This document shows positions 18,905 to 28,618 of a stretch of 64,000 nt of DNA, one piece after another. This DNA is from Pseudomonadota bacterium (GTDB lineage: Bacteria; Pseudomonadota; Gammaproteobacteria; Burkholderiales; Burkholderiaceae_C). Within the stretch, counting starts at the first letter, position 1, and the number at the start of each line of letters is the position of its first letter. The notes under the pieces are model-generated. The model was not told where the DNA came from, ran no database searches, and saw nothing but the letters and a program-made list of their open reading frames with translations. Location of the stretch: NCBI GenBank assembly GCA_020161145.1, contig JAIUPQ010000002.1, positions 1 to 64,000 on the forward strand, read 5' to 3'. The translations under genes and the position numbers were made by a program.

Positions 18905-19423
18905 CTATTGCGCCGCGAGGTCGCGCAGCCGCGTCGGCCCGGCGCCGGTCTCGATGGTGGCCTTCAGCGGCAGCAGCCGGCCGATGGCGAACAGCGCCTC
19001 GGCGGTGATGAACATGGGGCCCACCAGCAGGCCGCGCAAGTCGTCCATGAATGCGGGTTTGCGGCCTTCGTAATAGTGGCCGACGAACTGGAACACCCAG
19101 CCCACGCCGAACAACGCCAGGCCCCAGGTCAGCGGTGAGCCCCAATCGGCCACCACGGCGCCCGCCAGCAGCAGCAAGCCGTTGATGACGGCCGTGGCCA
19201 GCGCCAGCGGCAGATGGCCTTGGCCCACCATCCACAGCGTGGCGGCGGCCCAGGCCACCATGGCAGGCGTAAGGCCTTGCCACAGCTCGGGCTGGGCCAG
19301 CAGCACGCCCAGTGACAGCACGATCAGCGGGATGCCGATGAAGTGGGTGGCGATGTTGCGGGGGTCGCGGTGGTAGCGTGCGTAATGCACCAAGTGGCGC
19401 TCGGCGGCGGTCAGCGTATCCAT
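18905..19423 (-). CDS. Mpo1-like (DUF962) membrane protein
   Basis: 172 residues, four to five membrane helices. Family motifs: YHRDPRNIATHFIGIPLI near the start, and VFQFVGHYYEGRKPA in the middle, whose histidines match the iron ligands of yeast Mpo1 dioxygenase. Mpo1 oxidises 2-hydroxy fatty acids; activity here is an inference. The ATG at 19421-19423 is chosen because the protein then starts at the usual family N-terminus. Confidence 0.85.
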   Translation of the reverse strand: MDTLTAAERHLVHYARYHRDPRNIATHFIGIPLIVLSLGVLLAQPELWQGLTPAMVAWAAATLWMVGQGHLPLALATAVINGLLLLAGAVVADWGSPLTWGLALFGVGWVFQFVGHYYEGRKPAFMDDLRGLLVGPMFITAEALFAIGRLLPLKATIETGAGPTRLRDLAAQ

Positions 19424-19511
19424 GGCGCCATCGTAGCCCCATTGCGCCCTCGGCGCGAGCCCTGTTTTCCAGCAGAATCGGCGCTTTGCGAACCCCAAGG
19501 ACACGCCTCGC

Positions 19512-20081
<570 letters not shown>

Positions 20082-20108
20082 CGCCATCTGGCCTGAGGAG
20101 TACCCCCC

Positions 20109-20978
20109 ATGCGTTGGCAAGGCAATCGGCAGAGCGACAACATTGAAGACCGGCGCGGCGATGGCGGCGGTGGCGGCGGCCTGCCCGTGGGGCGCGGCGG
20201 CCTGTCTATCGGCGGCGTGCTGGTGGCGTTGGTGGTGGCCTGGCTCTTGGGCATCAACCCGCTGACGGTGCTGGGCCTGATGGGCGAGGGGGGCGTGGCG
20301 GCGCCCACCCAGTCGGCACCGGGCCCGGTGGGCAAGGACGAGGCCACCCAGTTCGTGCGCACCGTGCTGGCCAGCACCGAAGACGTCTGGGGCCCACAGT
20401 TCAAGGCCCGGGGCGCGAGCTACCGGCCCCCCACGCTGGTGCTGTTCCGTGGCCGCACGACCACCGCCTGCGGCCAGGGCCAGGCGGCCATGGGGCCGTT
20501 CTATTGCCCGGCCGACGAGAAGGTCTACATCGACCTGGTTTTTTTCGACACCTTGCGCAGCCGCCTGGGCGCCCCGGGCGACTTTGCCCAGGCCTATGTC
20601 ATCGCCCACGAGGTGGGCCACCACGTGCAGAACCTGATGGGCCTGACGGCCGAGGTCGATCGCGCCCGTCGGCAGTCGTCCGAGGCCGAGGCCAACCAGA
20701 TGTCGGTGCGGCTGGAGTTGCAGGCCGACTGCCTGGCCGGCATCTGGGCCCACGACGCCGAGGCGGCCCAGCGCATCCTGGAGCAGGGCGACGTGGAAGA
20801 GGCGCTGAACGCCGCCACGCGCATCGGCGACGACACGCTGGCGCGCGAGGCTGGCGGTGCCGTCGCGCCCGACAGTTTCACCCACGGCACCAGCGCCCAG
20901 CGCGCGCGCTGGCTGCAAACCGGTCTGCAGACGGGCGATCTGCAGCAGTGCGACACCTTCGCCGCACGCAACCTGTGA
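20109..20978 (+). CDS. ypfJ: neutral zinc metallopeptidase, YpfJ family
   Basis: 289 residues. The start [17 protein letters not shown] is the family signature. A Gly-rich segment and one membrane helix (about 38-60) follow. The zinc site is [12 protein letters not shown] and a distal acidic region [10 protein letters not shown] likely gives the third ligand. Predicted membrane-anchored with the catalytic domain outside the cytoplasm. Substrate unknown. Lies between dcd and a CoA-transferase gene, 7 nt before the latter. Confidence 0.92.
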   Translation: MRWQGNRQSDNIEDRRGDGGGGGGLPVGRGGLSIGGVLVALVVAWLLGINPLTVLGLMGEGGVAAPTQSAPGPVGKDEATQFVRTVLASTEDVWGPQFKARGASYRPPTLVLFRGRTTTACGQGQAAMGPFYCPADEKVYIDLVFFDTLRSRLGAPGDFAQAYVIAHEVGHHVQNLMGLTAEVDRARRQSSEAEANQMSVRLELQADCLAGIWAHDAEAAQRILEQGDVEEALNAATRIGDDTLAREAGGAVAPDSFTHGTSAQRARWLQTGLQTGDLQQCDTFAARNL

Positions 20979-20985
20979 GGCGGCC

Positions 20986-22881
20986 ATGAAAGACCTGCGC
21001 ACCAGTGGCAAGCAGGTCAGCGCGGCGGACGCCGTGGCGCTGATCCGCGATGGCGACACGCTGGCCACCAGCGGCTTCGTCGGCATCGGCTTTGCCGAGA
21101 ACCTGGCCGTGGCGCTGGAGCGCCGCTTTCTCGACACCGCCACGCCGCAGGGCCTGACGCTGGTCTACGCGGCCGGCCAGGGCGACGGCGGCGAGCGCGG
21201 CCTCAACCACCTGGCGCACCCGGGTCTGGTGGCAGCCGTGGTGGGCGGCCACTGGGGCCTGTGCCCCAAGCTGCAGGCCATGGCGGTGGCGGGTCAGATC
21301 GACGCCTGGAACCTGCCGCAAGGCGTGCTCTCGCACCTGTTTCGCGACATCGCTGCCGGCAAGCCCGGCCACCTCTCGCGCGTGGGCCTGGGCACGTTCG
21401 TGGATCCGCTGCATGGCGGCGGCAAGCTCAACGCCCGCACCACCACCGAGCGCGTGAAGCGCATCGAGTTGGACGGCGAGACCTTTCTTTTCTACAAGGC
21501 CTTTCCCATCGACGTGGCCTTCATCCGCGCCACCACCGCCGACGTGCACGGCAACCTCACCATGGAGCGCGAGGCGCTGACGCTGGAGTCGCTGGCCATT
21601 GCCATGGCCGCGCACAACTCGGGCGGCATCGTCATCGCGCAGGTGGAGCGGCTGGCCGACGCCGGTGCGCTGCCGCCGCGCCAGGTCAAGGTGCCTGGCG
21701 TGCTGGTCGATTGCGTGGTGGTGGCCGAGCGGCCCGAATACCACTGGCAGACGTTTGCCGAACCCTACAGCGCTGCCTTTGCCGGCGAGTTCCGCGTGCC
21801 CGCCGCCAGCCTGCCCGAGCTGCCGCCCAGTGAGCGCAAAGTCATCGCTCGCCGCGCCGCGCTGGAGCTCACGCCCAATGCCGTGGTCAACCTGGGCATC
21901 GGCATGCCCGAGGGTGTGGCCGCCGTGGCCGCCGAAGAGGGCGTCATCGATTTGATGACCCTCACCGCCGAGCCCGGCGTGGTGGGCGGCATTCCGGCCG
22001 GGGGGCTGAACTTCGGCGCCGCCATCAACACCCAGGCCGTCATCGACCAGCCCTACCAGTTCGACTTCTACGACGGCGGCGGGCTGGACATCGCCTTTCT
22101 GGGCCTGGCCCAGGCCGACGCCGAGGGCAACCTCAACGTCAGCAAATTCGGCCCCCGGCTGGCCGGCGCCGGCGGCTTCATCAACATCAGCCAGAACGCC
22201 CAGCGCGTGGTCTTCATGGGCAGCTTCATGGCCGGGGCGCAGCGCAAGTTCGTGCAGCGCGTGGAGCACCGCACCTTTGCCGCCGCCGAGGCGCTGCGGC
22301 GCGGCCAGCCGGTGCTCTACGTCACCGAGCGCGGCGTCTTCCGGCTGGTGGACGGCGGGCTGGAGCTGATCGAGATCGCCCCCGGGCTCGATCTGGCGCG
22401 CGACCTGCTGGCCCACATGGACTTTCGCCCCCGCGTGGCCGCCGATCTGCGCCAGATGGACGCCGCCCTCTTTGCCGACGCGCCCATGAACCTGCGCGAG
22501 CGGCTGACCGCGCGGCCGCTGGCCCAGCGCTTTGCCTACGACGCCCAGGCGCGCATCATGTACATCAACTTCGAGCGCCTCACCGTGCGCACACCCGCCG
22601 ACGTGGCGGCCGTGCGCGCCGAGATCGAGCGCCACATGGCGCCCATCGGCGAGCGCGTGTGGGGCGTGGTCAATTACGACCACTTCCACCTGGCGCCCGA
22701 ACTCGAAGACGCCTGGGGCGCCATGGTCAGCGACATGGTCGCGCGCTATTACGCCAACGTCACGCGCTACACCACCTCGGGCTTTTTGCGCGCCAAACTG
22801 GGCCCGGCGCTGGCCAAGCGCGGCGTGGCGCCGCACATCTACGAAACCGCCGAAGAGGCCCGTCGGCACGTGCGGGGGTAA
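20986..22881 (+). CDS. acyl-CoA:acetate/3-ketoacid CoA-transferase-like protein with C-terminal extension
   Basis: 631 residues. Alpha-type (about 1-270) and beta-type (about 280-520) CoA-transferase domains are fused. The likely catalytic glutamate is Glu329 in [11 protein letters not shown], and [10 protein letters not shown] lies just before it. The last 110 residues (from [11 protein letters not shown]) form an extra region with STAS-like pattern. Propionate or acetate:acyl-CoA transfer is likely; exact substrates cannot be read. The ATG at 20986 lies 7 nt after ypfJ. Confidence 0.85.
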   Translation: MKDLRTSGKQVSAADAVALIRDGDTLATSGFVGIGFAENLAVALERRFLDTATPQGLTLVYAAGQGDGGERGLNHLAHPGLVAAVVGGHWGLCPKLQAMAVAGQIDAWNLPQGVLSHLFRDIAAGKPGHLSRVGLGTFVDPLHGGGKLNARTTTERVKRIELDGETFLFYKAFPIDVAFIRATTADVHGNLTMEREALTLESLAIAMAAHNSGGIVIAQVERLADAGALPPRQVKVPGVLVDCVVVAERPEYHWQTFAEPYSAAFAGEFRVPAASLPELPPSERKVIARRAALELTPNAVVNLGIGMPEGVAAVAAEEGVIDLMTLTAEPGVVGGIPAGGLNFGAAINTQAVIDQPYQFDFYDGGGLDIAFLGLAQADAEGNLNVSKFGPRLAGAGGFINISQNAQRVVFMGSFMAGAQRKFVQRVEHRTFAAAEALRRGQPVLYVTERGVFRLVDGGLELIEIAPGLDLARDLLAHMDFRPRVAADLRQMDAALFADAPMNLRERLTARPLAQRFAYDAQARIMYINFERLTVRTPADVAAVRAEIERHMAPIGERVWGVVNYDHFHLAPELEDAWGAMVSDMVARYYANVTRYTTSGFLRAKLGPALAKRGVAPHIYETAEEARRHVRG

Positions 22882-22885
22882 AGCC

Positions 22886-23380
22886 ATGCGCCACATTCGC
22901 CCCCTCGACCCCGCCAGTGCCGCCGAGATCGACCTGGTGGCCCAGCGCATGCGTGCCACGCTGATCGAGGTCGAAGGCGAGGCGGTGGGCGAGGCGCTCT
23001 ACACGCTGGACTGGCTGCGCGAGCGCGTGCGCCAGCATCTGGTGCCGGACGCGGCGGTGTGGCTGCTGGAGGTGGACGGCGCCATCGCCGGCCACACCAT
23101 CGTGCGCCGGGAGACGGACGGCGCGGGCCATGCCTTCGGCCTCATCTCCACCACCTATGTGCTGCCGGCCGTGCGCCGGCAAGGCCATGCGGCGGCACTG
23201 CTGGCGGCGGGGGAGGCCTGGATGCAGACGCAGGACCTGGCACGCAGCGCCACCTGGACGTCGGTCACCAACACCGCGCTGATCGCGCTCTACACCGCCC
23301 AGGGTTACCGCGAGGCCGAGCGCGGCACGCATCCGCAGACCGGCACCACCATGGTGAGGCTGGCGCGGGCGCTGGCCTGA
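22886..23380 (+). CDS. GNAT family N-acetyltransferase
   Basis: 164 residues. The acetyl-CoA motif A is degenerate but present (VLPAVRRQGHAAALLAAGE), followed by NTALIALYTAQGYRE, typical of GNAT motif B. It starts 4 nt after the CoA-transferase stop and is probably in the same operon. Substrate unknown. Confidence 0.8.
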   Translation: MRHIRPLDPASAAEIDLVAQRMRATLIEVEGEAVGEALYTLDWLRERVRQHLVPDAAVWLLEVDGAIAGHTIVRRETDGAGHAFGLISTTYVLPAVRRQGHAAALLAAGEAWMQTQDLARSATWTSVTNTALIALYTAQGYREAERGTHPQTGTTMVRLARALA

Positions 23381-23381
23381 T

Positions 23382-24083
23382 CTACGGGGCCAGTCGCAGC
23401 CACACCCGGCCGGGCTCCCGCTCCACCACCACCGCACCGGCCTCCAGCCGGTAGGTCAGCGGGCAATGCACGCGGGGGTTGGTGAGCACGACCGGGTTCA
23501 GCACGGCGTGGCAATCGGTGCCCGGCAGCCGCACCGAATCGGTGACCAGGCCGGGCTGGCCCTCGGTGTGCAGCCGGGCGCCCAGGGCCTGGGCCGCCGT
23601 GTAGTCGCTGGGGTGAACCAGTTCCGGGTGGGCCGCCAGCAGCGGGCGCAGATCGACCAGCGTGGCCTGGCAGGCCACGCGGTGCACGCGCCGCTCGATG
23701 CGCACGCCCTCGCGGGCAAAGCCGGCGTCGGCCAGCAGGCCATGCACCCAGTGGTGCACGGTTTCGTACACCGTGGTCTTGAGGTGCGTGCAGCCGTACC
23801 AGACACCGAACTGGCCGCTGGAGAAGCGGCTGCCCTGCGGGTGGGCAAACGGCCAGCCAATGACGGTTTGCCACTGCGCGTCCTCAAAAGGGCGGTGGAT
23901 GACGGGCGTGGCCGACACATAGGGCGCGGGCTTGACGGCCCGCTCCACCTGCTGCGCGGTGGCCCAGTCGGTGGGCTCGTGGCTCAAGTCGTCGTAGAGG
24001 TCTTGCGGCGCGTGGATGGCCACGATGTTGCGATAGAGGTCGCCGCGCACCTCGGCCAGCGCGGCGCCGGTGAGCGGCACCAT
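23382..24083 (-). CDS. RES-domain toxin
   Basis: 233 residues. The RES fold is seen from LYRNIVAIHAP through SSGQFGVWYGCTHLKTTVYE (the conserved Y-E segment) to a distal serine-containing TDSVRLPG. RES toxins deplete NAD+ or ADP-ribosylate PRPP synthetase. The ATG at 24081-24083 overlaps the antitoxin stop by one base. It is convergent with the GNAT gene, with one base between them. The order antitoxin then toxin is that of Xre-RES pairs. Confidence 0.85.
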   Translation of the reverse strand: MVPLTGAALAEVRGDLYRNIVAIHAPQDLYDDLSHEPTDWATAQQVERAVKPAPYVSATPVIHRPFEDAQWQTVIGWPFAHPQGSRFSSGQFGVWYGCTHLKTTVYETVHHWVHGLLADAGFAREGVRIERRVHRVACQATLVDLRPLLAAHPELVHPSDYTAAQALGARLHTEGQPGLVTDSVRLPGTDCHAVLNPVVLTNPRVHCPLTYRLEAGAVVVEREPGRVWLRLAP

Positions 24084-24478
24084 CACTGCCCGCGTGCGCG
24101 ATCGAGGTAGGCGCGCACGCGCAGCAGGCCGGCAAAACCCCACTCGCGCACCACATCCACCGGCGTCAGGTTGTCGAAGGCGCGGTTGCGCGCCGTCATC
24201 CAGCGGTAGGCCAGATCGCGGTCGTGCGGGAACAGCAGGCGCAGGTTTTTGTGGATGCCCAGCAGATGGCCCACGCGCTCGTACTGGTCGCGGCTGGTGC
24301 CGATGGGGTCGCCCTTGCGGTAGCGCGCCAGCGCCGCGCGGTTGCCCGGCGCCAGGCCCAGCAACATGGTCTGGTCGTCGGTGGCCAGTTGCCAGTGGTC
24401 CAGCAGCGCCATCACCATGCGCGCCAGCGCGCTGCGGTCGGCGGGTGCGTCGGGGGCAGGAGCTGGCAAGGCAATCAT
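24083..24478 (-). CDS. Xre/MbcA/ParS-type antitoxin of the RES pair
   Basis: 131 residues. The N-terminal two-thirds is a helical Xre-like DNA-binding part (LALARY...[19 protein letters not shown]). The C-terminal toxin-binding segment ([26 protein letters not shown]) is the DUF2384 signature that plugs the RES active site. First gene of the operon; an operator lies immediately upstream. Confidence 0.88.
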   Translation of the reverse strand: MIALPAPAPDAPADRSALARMVMALLDHWQLATDDQTMLLGLAPGNRAALARYRKGDPIGTSRDQYERVGHLLGIHKNLRLLFPHDRDLAYRWMTARNRAFDNLTPVDVVREWGFAGLLRVRAYLDRARGQ

Positions 24479-24484
24479 GGCGCG

Positions 24485-24522
24485 AGTCTACCCGGTATGT
24501 ACGATTAAAACAAATATTGTTT
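24485..24522 (-). promoter_or_regulatory. promoter and operator of the Xre-RES operon
   Basis: On the minus strand TTGTTT (24508-24513) and TAGACT (24485-24490) are spaced by 17 bp, a good sigma70 arrangement. The -35 lies inside a dyad AAACAA-ATA-TTGTTT (24508-24522), the best candidate for autorepression by the antitoxin. From the -10 the transcript should start at or next to the ATG (24478), so the mRNA may be leaderless. The AT-rich patch stands out in the GC-rich surroundings. Confidence 0.6.
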
Positions 24523-24550
24523 CTATCGCCACGCCTGCCGACGCGCCTCG

Positions 24551-26194
24551 TCAGCTTGCGCGGCAGCTTGCGTGGATGTCCAGCGCAGGTTGATAGACGC
24601 TGGTCTGCACGCCCAGCAGGCCCAGCACGCTGTGGAAGTAGTTGTCGTGGCTGACGGGCTCGTCCGCCTTGGCGCGCAGGCAGGCGGTGGTGATGCCGCT
24701 TTGCTGCTGGAACTGCGGCGACAGCCAGGTGATCCAGGGCACGTGTTTTTGCGCGTCGGGGGCAAAGCGGTAGGGCAGGCCGTGCAGGTAGACGTTGTTC
24801 TCGCCCAGCGACTCGCCGTGGTCGGAGAGGTAGACCAGCAGCGGCGCGTGGCCGCCCTGGCGCTTGAGCCAGTTGATGCTGGCGGCCAGGAAGTGGTCGG
24901 TGTAGCGCAGCGTGTTGTCGTAGGCGTTGACGATCTGCTCGCGCGCGCACTGCTGCAGCGCGCTGGTGGTGCACTCGGGCGTGAAGGCCTTGAGCGCCGG
25001 CGGCGAGCGCTTGTAATACGCCGGGCCGTGGCTGCCCATCTGGTGCATGAACACCACCACGCCGCGCGCGCGCCGCTCGGCCGGCAGCGCCGCAATGCGC
25101 GCGTCCAGCCCCTGCAGCATCACCTCATCCAGGCACTCGCCGCTGGCGTCGCACCAGGCGGAGTCGTGCAGCGTCTTGGCGTCCACCGTGGGCACACGGG
25201 TACAGACGCCTTTGCAGCCACCCGCCTGGTTGTCGATCCACAGCACGGCCAGACCGGCGCGCTGCAACGCATCCACCAGCCCCTCGCTGTTGGACTTGCG
25301 CTGGTCGAATGCCTCGCGCCCCAGCGCCGAGAACATGCAGGGCACCGAGGTGGCGGTGTTGGTGCCGCAGGACCAGGCGTTGCGCAGGCTGGCCACATCC
25401 TCGCCGGCCAGTTGCGGCGTGGTCGGGCGGGCGTAGCCATTGAGGCCGATGTGGTCGGCACGCGCCGTCTCGCCCACCACGAACAGCGCCAGTGGCGGCT
25501 TGTCGCCGGCACGCGGCGGCGTCAGCCGCGCATCCTCGGCCAGCGGCAGCACCGGGCCGGCGCCCCGGTCGGCCGGGCGCACGGCCACCAGCGCCAGCGC
25601 ATAAAACCCGTTCAGCGGGTTGATCAGGTAGCGCATCTGCGTGTGGTTGCGCATCACCGACGAGAAGTCCTGAAACACCAGCAACAGCGTCGCCACCGCC
25701 ACCACCACGGCCCCCACCATCTGGGCCAGGTTGTGCCACACCAGGCGTTTGGCACGCGGCCAGACCACCGGCTGGCGCCACAGCCACACGGCGGGCAGCA
25801 CTCCCAGCAGCAGGACGGTCAGCAGCATGCGCCCGTTCATCAGCTCGCGCGCCTCGCGGCTGTCGGTCTGCAGCACGTTGACCATCATGGTGCGGTCGAT
25901 CACCACCCCATAAGCGTGCATGAAGTAGGCACCGGATGCGGCGGCCAGCAGGCAGACCGTCAGCGCCGGCTTGAGCGTCCAGCGCCAGGTCAGCAGCGCC
26001 AGCAGCAGCATCAGCCCGGCACCGATGATGACGGCGAACGCCGCCCCGAACAGCACCCCGCGCAGGCCGCTCACCTCGGGCAGGCGAGCCAGTTGGCTCC
26101 ACAGTGGCCAGTTGCCCAGGCTGATCAGCCACAGCACGCAAATCAGGGTCAGGGCCAGCGGGCCCATGGGGGGGAGTCGAAGCAGATGGCGCAT
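24551..26194 (-). CDS. eptA: phosphoethanolamine transferase, EptA/MCR family
   Basis: 547 residues. Five N-terminal membrane helices, then the periplasmic sulfatase-like domain from about residue 210. Motifs: VVGETARADH (metal Glu), CGTNTATSVPCMFS with nucleophile Thr280, YLSDHGESLGE and HDNYFHS (zinc ligands), plus paired cysteines. The family moves phosphoethanolamine from phosphatidylethanolamine to lipid A, which can lower polymyxin susceptibility. Family membership is clear; acceptor specificity is inferred. No two-component regulator is adjacent. Confidence 0.92.
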   Translation of the reverse strand: MRHLLRLPPMGPLALTLICVLWLISLGNWPLWSQLARLPEVSGLRGVLFGAAFAVIIGAGLMLLLALLTWRWTLKPALTVCLLAAASGAYFMHAYGVVIDRTMMVNVLQTDSREARELMNGRMLLTVLLLGVLPAVWLWRQPVVWPRAKRLVWHNLAQMVGAVVVAVATLLLVFQDFSSVMRNHTQMRYLINPLNGFYALALVAVRPADRGAGPVLPLAEDARLTPPRAGDKPPLALFVVGETARADHIGLNGYARPTTPQLAGEDVASLRNAWSCGTNTATSVPCMFSALGREAFDQRKSNSEGLVDALQRAGLAVLWIDNQAGGCKGVCTRVPTVDAKTLHDSAWCDASGECLDEVMLQGLDARIAALPAERRARGVVVFMHQMGSHGPAYYKRSPPALKAFTPECTTSALQQCAREQIVNAYDNTLRYTDHFLAASINWLKRQGGHAPLLVYLSDHGESLGENNVYLHGLPYRFAPDAQKHVPWITWLSPQFQQQSGITTACLRAKADEPVSHDNYFHSVLGLLGVQTSVYQPALDIHASCRAS

Positions 26195-26271
26195 GGGCGC
26201 GGATTGTCCGGGATGCGGCGCCCGCTCCTACACTGCGCCGCTGTGATGACGAACGCGGTTGCATTCCCGGT

Positions 26272-26649
26272 ATGAAACGCCCCCTCTGGCTGGTTGGCGG
26301 CGCACTGGCGCTGGCCCTGGGCGTGGTGGGCATTGCGCTGCCGCTGCTGCCCACCACCCCCTTCGTGCTGCTGGCGGCCTACTGCTTTGCGCGCGGCAAC
26401 CCGCGCTGGGCCGCATGGCTGCTGGCCCACCCGCGCTTCGGCCCCATGGTGCGTGAGTGGCAGGCCCACCGCGCCGTGCCGCGCCGGGCCAAATGGCTGG
26501 CCTGGAGCATGATGGCCGTCAGCTGCGGCCTCACCGCCTGGGTCGTGCGCTGGCCTTGGGGCTTGCTGCCACTGCCCATCTGCCTGGCCGTGGGCGTGTG
26601 GCTGGCCACGCTGCCCGACGCGCGGGAAACGCCTGACAGCCTCGGCTGA
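26272..26649 (+). CDS. DUF454 (YbaN-like) membrane protein
   Basis: 125 residues. Signature LGVVGIALPLLPTTPFVLLAAYCFARG followed by WLLAHPRFGPMVREW, then two more membrane helices. Function unknown. Starts 77 bp from the divergent eptA gene. Confidence 0.88.
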   Translation: MKRPLWLVGGALALALGVVGIALPLLPTTPFVLLAAYCFARGNPRWAAWLLAHPRFGPMVREWQAHRAVPRRAKWLAWSMMAVSCGLTAWVVRWPWGLLPLPICLAVGVWLATLPDARETPDSLG

Positions 26650-26685
26650 GGCCCCGGCTGAGCCCACCCCAGCCGCATCTGTTTA

Positions 26686-26701
26686 CTGTATATTTATACA
26701 G
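26686..26701 (+). promoter_or_regulatory. LexA (SOS) box of the imuA operon
   Basis: CTGTATATTTATACAG matches the LexA consensus CTG-N10-CAG, including the TA-rich core. Its last base is the G of the assigned GTG start of imuA. Position and sequence make the mutasome operon SOS-controlled. The overlap also leaves the true imuA start uncertain. Confidence 0.9.
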
Positions 26702-27441
26702 TGAATAGACGTGCTGACTCTACCCTGCCCCGCACCGTCTGGCGCGCCGCCACCACGCCCGTGGCTGCGCCGGGCCAGGCCGTGCGCGCCAGCGGTTTTG
26801 CCGCGCTGGACGCCGTGCTGCCCGGCGGCGGCTGGCCTTGCGGCGCGCTGACCGACTGGCTGCTGGACGGCCCCGCCGCGCTGGTCTGGCGGCTCGCGGC
26901 ACCTGCGCTGGCCCGGCTGGCGCGCACGGGCAGCGCGCCGCCGCGCGTGGCGTTGATCGGCCCGCCCCAGGCCCCGCATGCGCCGGGGCTGGGGCCGTGC
27001 CTGCCGCTGTGGATAGACGCACCGCGCACCGCCGAGCGGCTCTGGGCCGCCGAACAGGTGCTGGCCGCCCACGCCTGCGTCGCCGTGCTGGTGTGGCTGA
27101 CCGATGCCCGCCCCGAGGCGCTGCGCCGGCTGCACCTGCGTGCCGGCCATGGCCAGGCGCTGCTGCTGGCCTGCCGCCCGGCCCACGCCGCCGCCCAACC
27201 CTGCGCCGCGCCGCTGCGGCTGCACCTGAGCGCCGCCGAGCCCTGGTGGCTGGACGTGCATCTGTTCAAACGCCCCGGCCCGCCGCTGGCGCAGCCGCTG
27301 CGCCTGCCCTCGGTGCCACCCGTGCTGGCGGCGCGCATGGCGCCGGCCTGGCGCCACGGCCCCGGCCACACGGGGCAGCCCGCCCAACCTCAGGAAGCCA
27401 CCGATGTGGTGCGCCTTGATCCCCCACGCCGGCGCGCCTGA
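26701..27441 (+). CDS. imuA: ImuA, RecA-like mutasome protein
   Basis: 246 residues. ASGFAALDAVLPGGGWPCGALTDWLL is the SulA/RecA-like start typical of ImuA, and the following core resembles RecA without a clear Walker A. ImuA links RecA to ImuB during SOS mutagenesis. The GTG start overlaps the LexA box; in-frame options further in are few, so the exact start is unsure. It overlaps imuB by 38 bp. Confidence 0.88.
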   Translation: MNRRADSTLPRTVWRAATTPVAAPGQAVRASGFAALDAVLPGGGWPCGALTDWLLDGPAALVWRLAAPALARLARTGSAPPRVALIGPPQAPHAPGLGPCLPLWIDAPRTAERLWAAEQVLAAHACVAVLVWLTDARPEALRRLHLRAGHGQALLLACRPAHAAAQPCAAPLRLHLSAAEPWWLDVHLFKRPGPPLAQPLRLPSVPPVLAARMAPAWRHGPGHTGQPAQPQEATDVVRLDPPRRRA

Positions 27442-28618
27442 GGCCACTGCCGCGCTGGCGCTGTGGGCCTTGAGCTTCACCCCGCGCGTGGCCTGCGAAG
27501 GCGGTGCCGTGCTGCTGGACACCCGGGGTTGCACGCGGCTGTGGGGCGGCGCGCGGGCCATGCGGGCGCGGCTGGCGCGCGAGGCGCCAGGGCTGGGCGC
27601 GGCGCGCTGGGCCTGGGGCGCCACCGGCCTGGCCGCACTGGCCCGCGCCCGGGCCGGCGTGCCCGACGACGCGCCGCTGGCGCCGCTGCCGCTGCACCTG
27701 CTGGACGCCGCCGCGCCCCACCGTGTGGCCCTGGGCCAGGTGGGCTGCCGCACGCTGGGCCAGTTGCAGGCGCTGCCCCGCGCTGGCGTGGCGCGCCGCT
27801 GGGGCCAGCCGCTGCTGGACGCGCTGGACCGCCTGCAGGGGCAGCAGCCCGAGGCCTACCGCTGGGTGCAGCCTCCCGACACCTTTGCCGCCAGCCTGGA
27901 GCTGGCCACCAGCGTGGCCGCCGCACCCGCCCTGGTGTTTGCCGCCCAGCGGCTGCTGGGCCAGTTGCAGGGCTGGCTCACCGCGCGCGGCCTGGGCGCC
28001 GTGGCGCTGCAGCTGAGCTGGCGCCACGAGGGCGGTCCGCAGCGCCGCCCGCCCGACGGCGACCTGCACTGGGGCGTGGGCCAGCCCACGCGCGACGCCG
28101 CCCACCTGGGCAAGCTGCTGGCCGAGCACCTGGCGCGGGTGCGTTTGCGCGCACCGGTGGCCGCGCTGACGCTGCGCGCGCCCGGCGTGCAGCCGCTGGT
28201 GGGCGCCAACGCCCAGCTGTGGCCGCAAGACCCGGCGCAGGCGCGGCTGGCCGACACCGACTGGGCGCCCATGCTGGAGCGGCTGTCCGCGCGGCTGGGG
28301 CCGCAGCAGGTGCGGCTGCCGGTGGCGGTGGACGACCAGCGCCTCTCGGCCCGCCACCGCTGGGCCAGCGCGCTGGCCACGACGGCCCGGCCGCTGCCGC
28401 CGCCGGCCCACCCCGAGCCCGCGTTCGTCCTGCCCACGCCGCAGCCCCTGGCCCAGCCGCCGCGCCGCCTGGCCGGCCCCCAGCGGCTGGACGACGGCTG
28501 GTGGGCCGGTGCGGGCTGCCACGAGGCGCGCGACTACTGGCTGGCCCACGACCCTGAGCTGGGCCTGGTGTGGCTGTACGAGGCCGCCGGCCGCTGGCAT
28601 CTGCACGGGTATTTCTGA
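27404..28618 (+). CDS. imuB: ImuB, non-catalytic Y-family polymerase homologue
   Basis: 404 residues. Y-family fold is seen in LLDTRGCTRLWGG (palm), AWGATGLAALARA and LPLHLLDA...VGCRTLGQLQALPRAGVARRWGQ (fingers/HhH). The acidic catalytic residues of DinB/UmuC are absent at the N-terminus, as in all ImuB. ImuB acts as hub between DnaE2, the sliding clamp and ImuA. The ATG at 27404 has AGGA about 10 nt before it. The stop overlaps the dnaE2 start (TGATG). Confidence 0.92.
   Translation: MWCALIPHAGAPEATAALALWALSFTPRVACEGGAVLLDTRGCTRLWGGARAMRARLAREAPGLGAARWAWGATGLAALARARAGVPDDAPLAPLPLHLLDAAAPHRVALGQVGCRTLGQLQALPRAGVARRWGQPLLDALDRLQGQQPEAYRWVQPPDTFAASLELATSVAAAPALVFAAQRLLGQLQGWLTARGLGAVALQLSWRHEGGPQRRPPDGDLHWGVGQPTRDAAHLGKLLAEHLARVRLRAPVAALTLRAPGVQPLVGANAQLWPQDPAQARLADTDWAPMLERLSARLGPQQVRLPVAVDDQRLSARHRWASALATTARPLPPPAHPEPAFVLPTPQPLAQPPRRLAGPQRLDDGWWAGAGCHEARDYWLAHDPELGLVWLYEAAGRWHLHGYF

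Noticed and set aside
26681-26710. Precise sigma70 promoter around the LexA box
   Set aside because: Several -35/-10 pairings are possible and give starts on either side of the GTG; none is clearly best.
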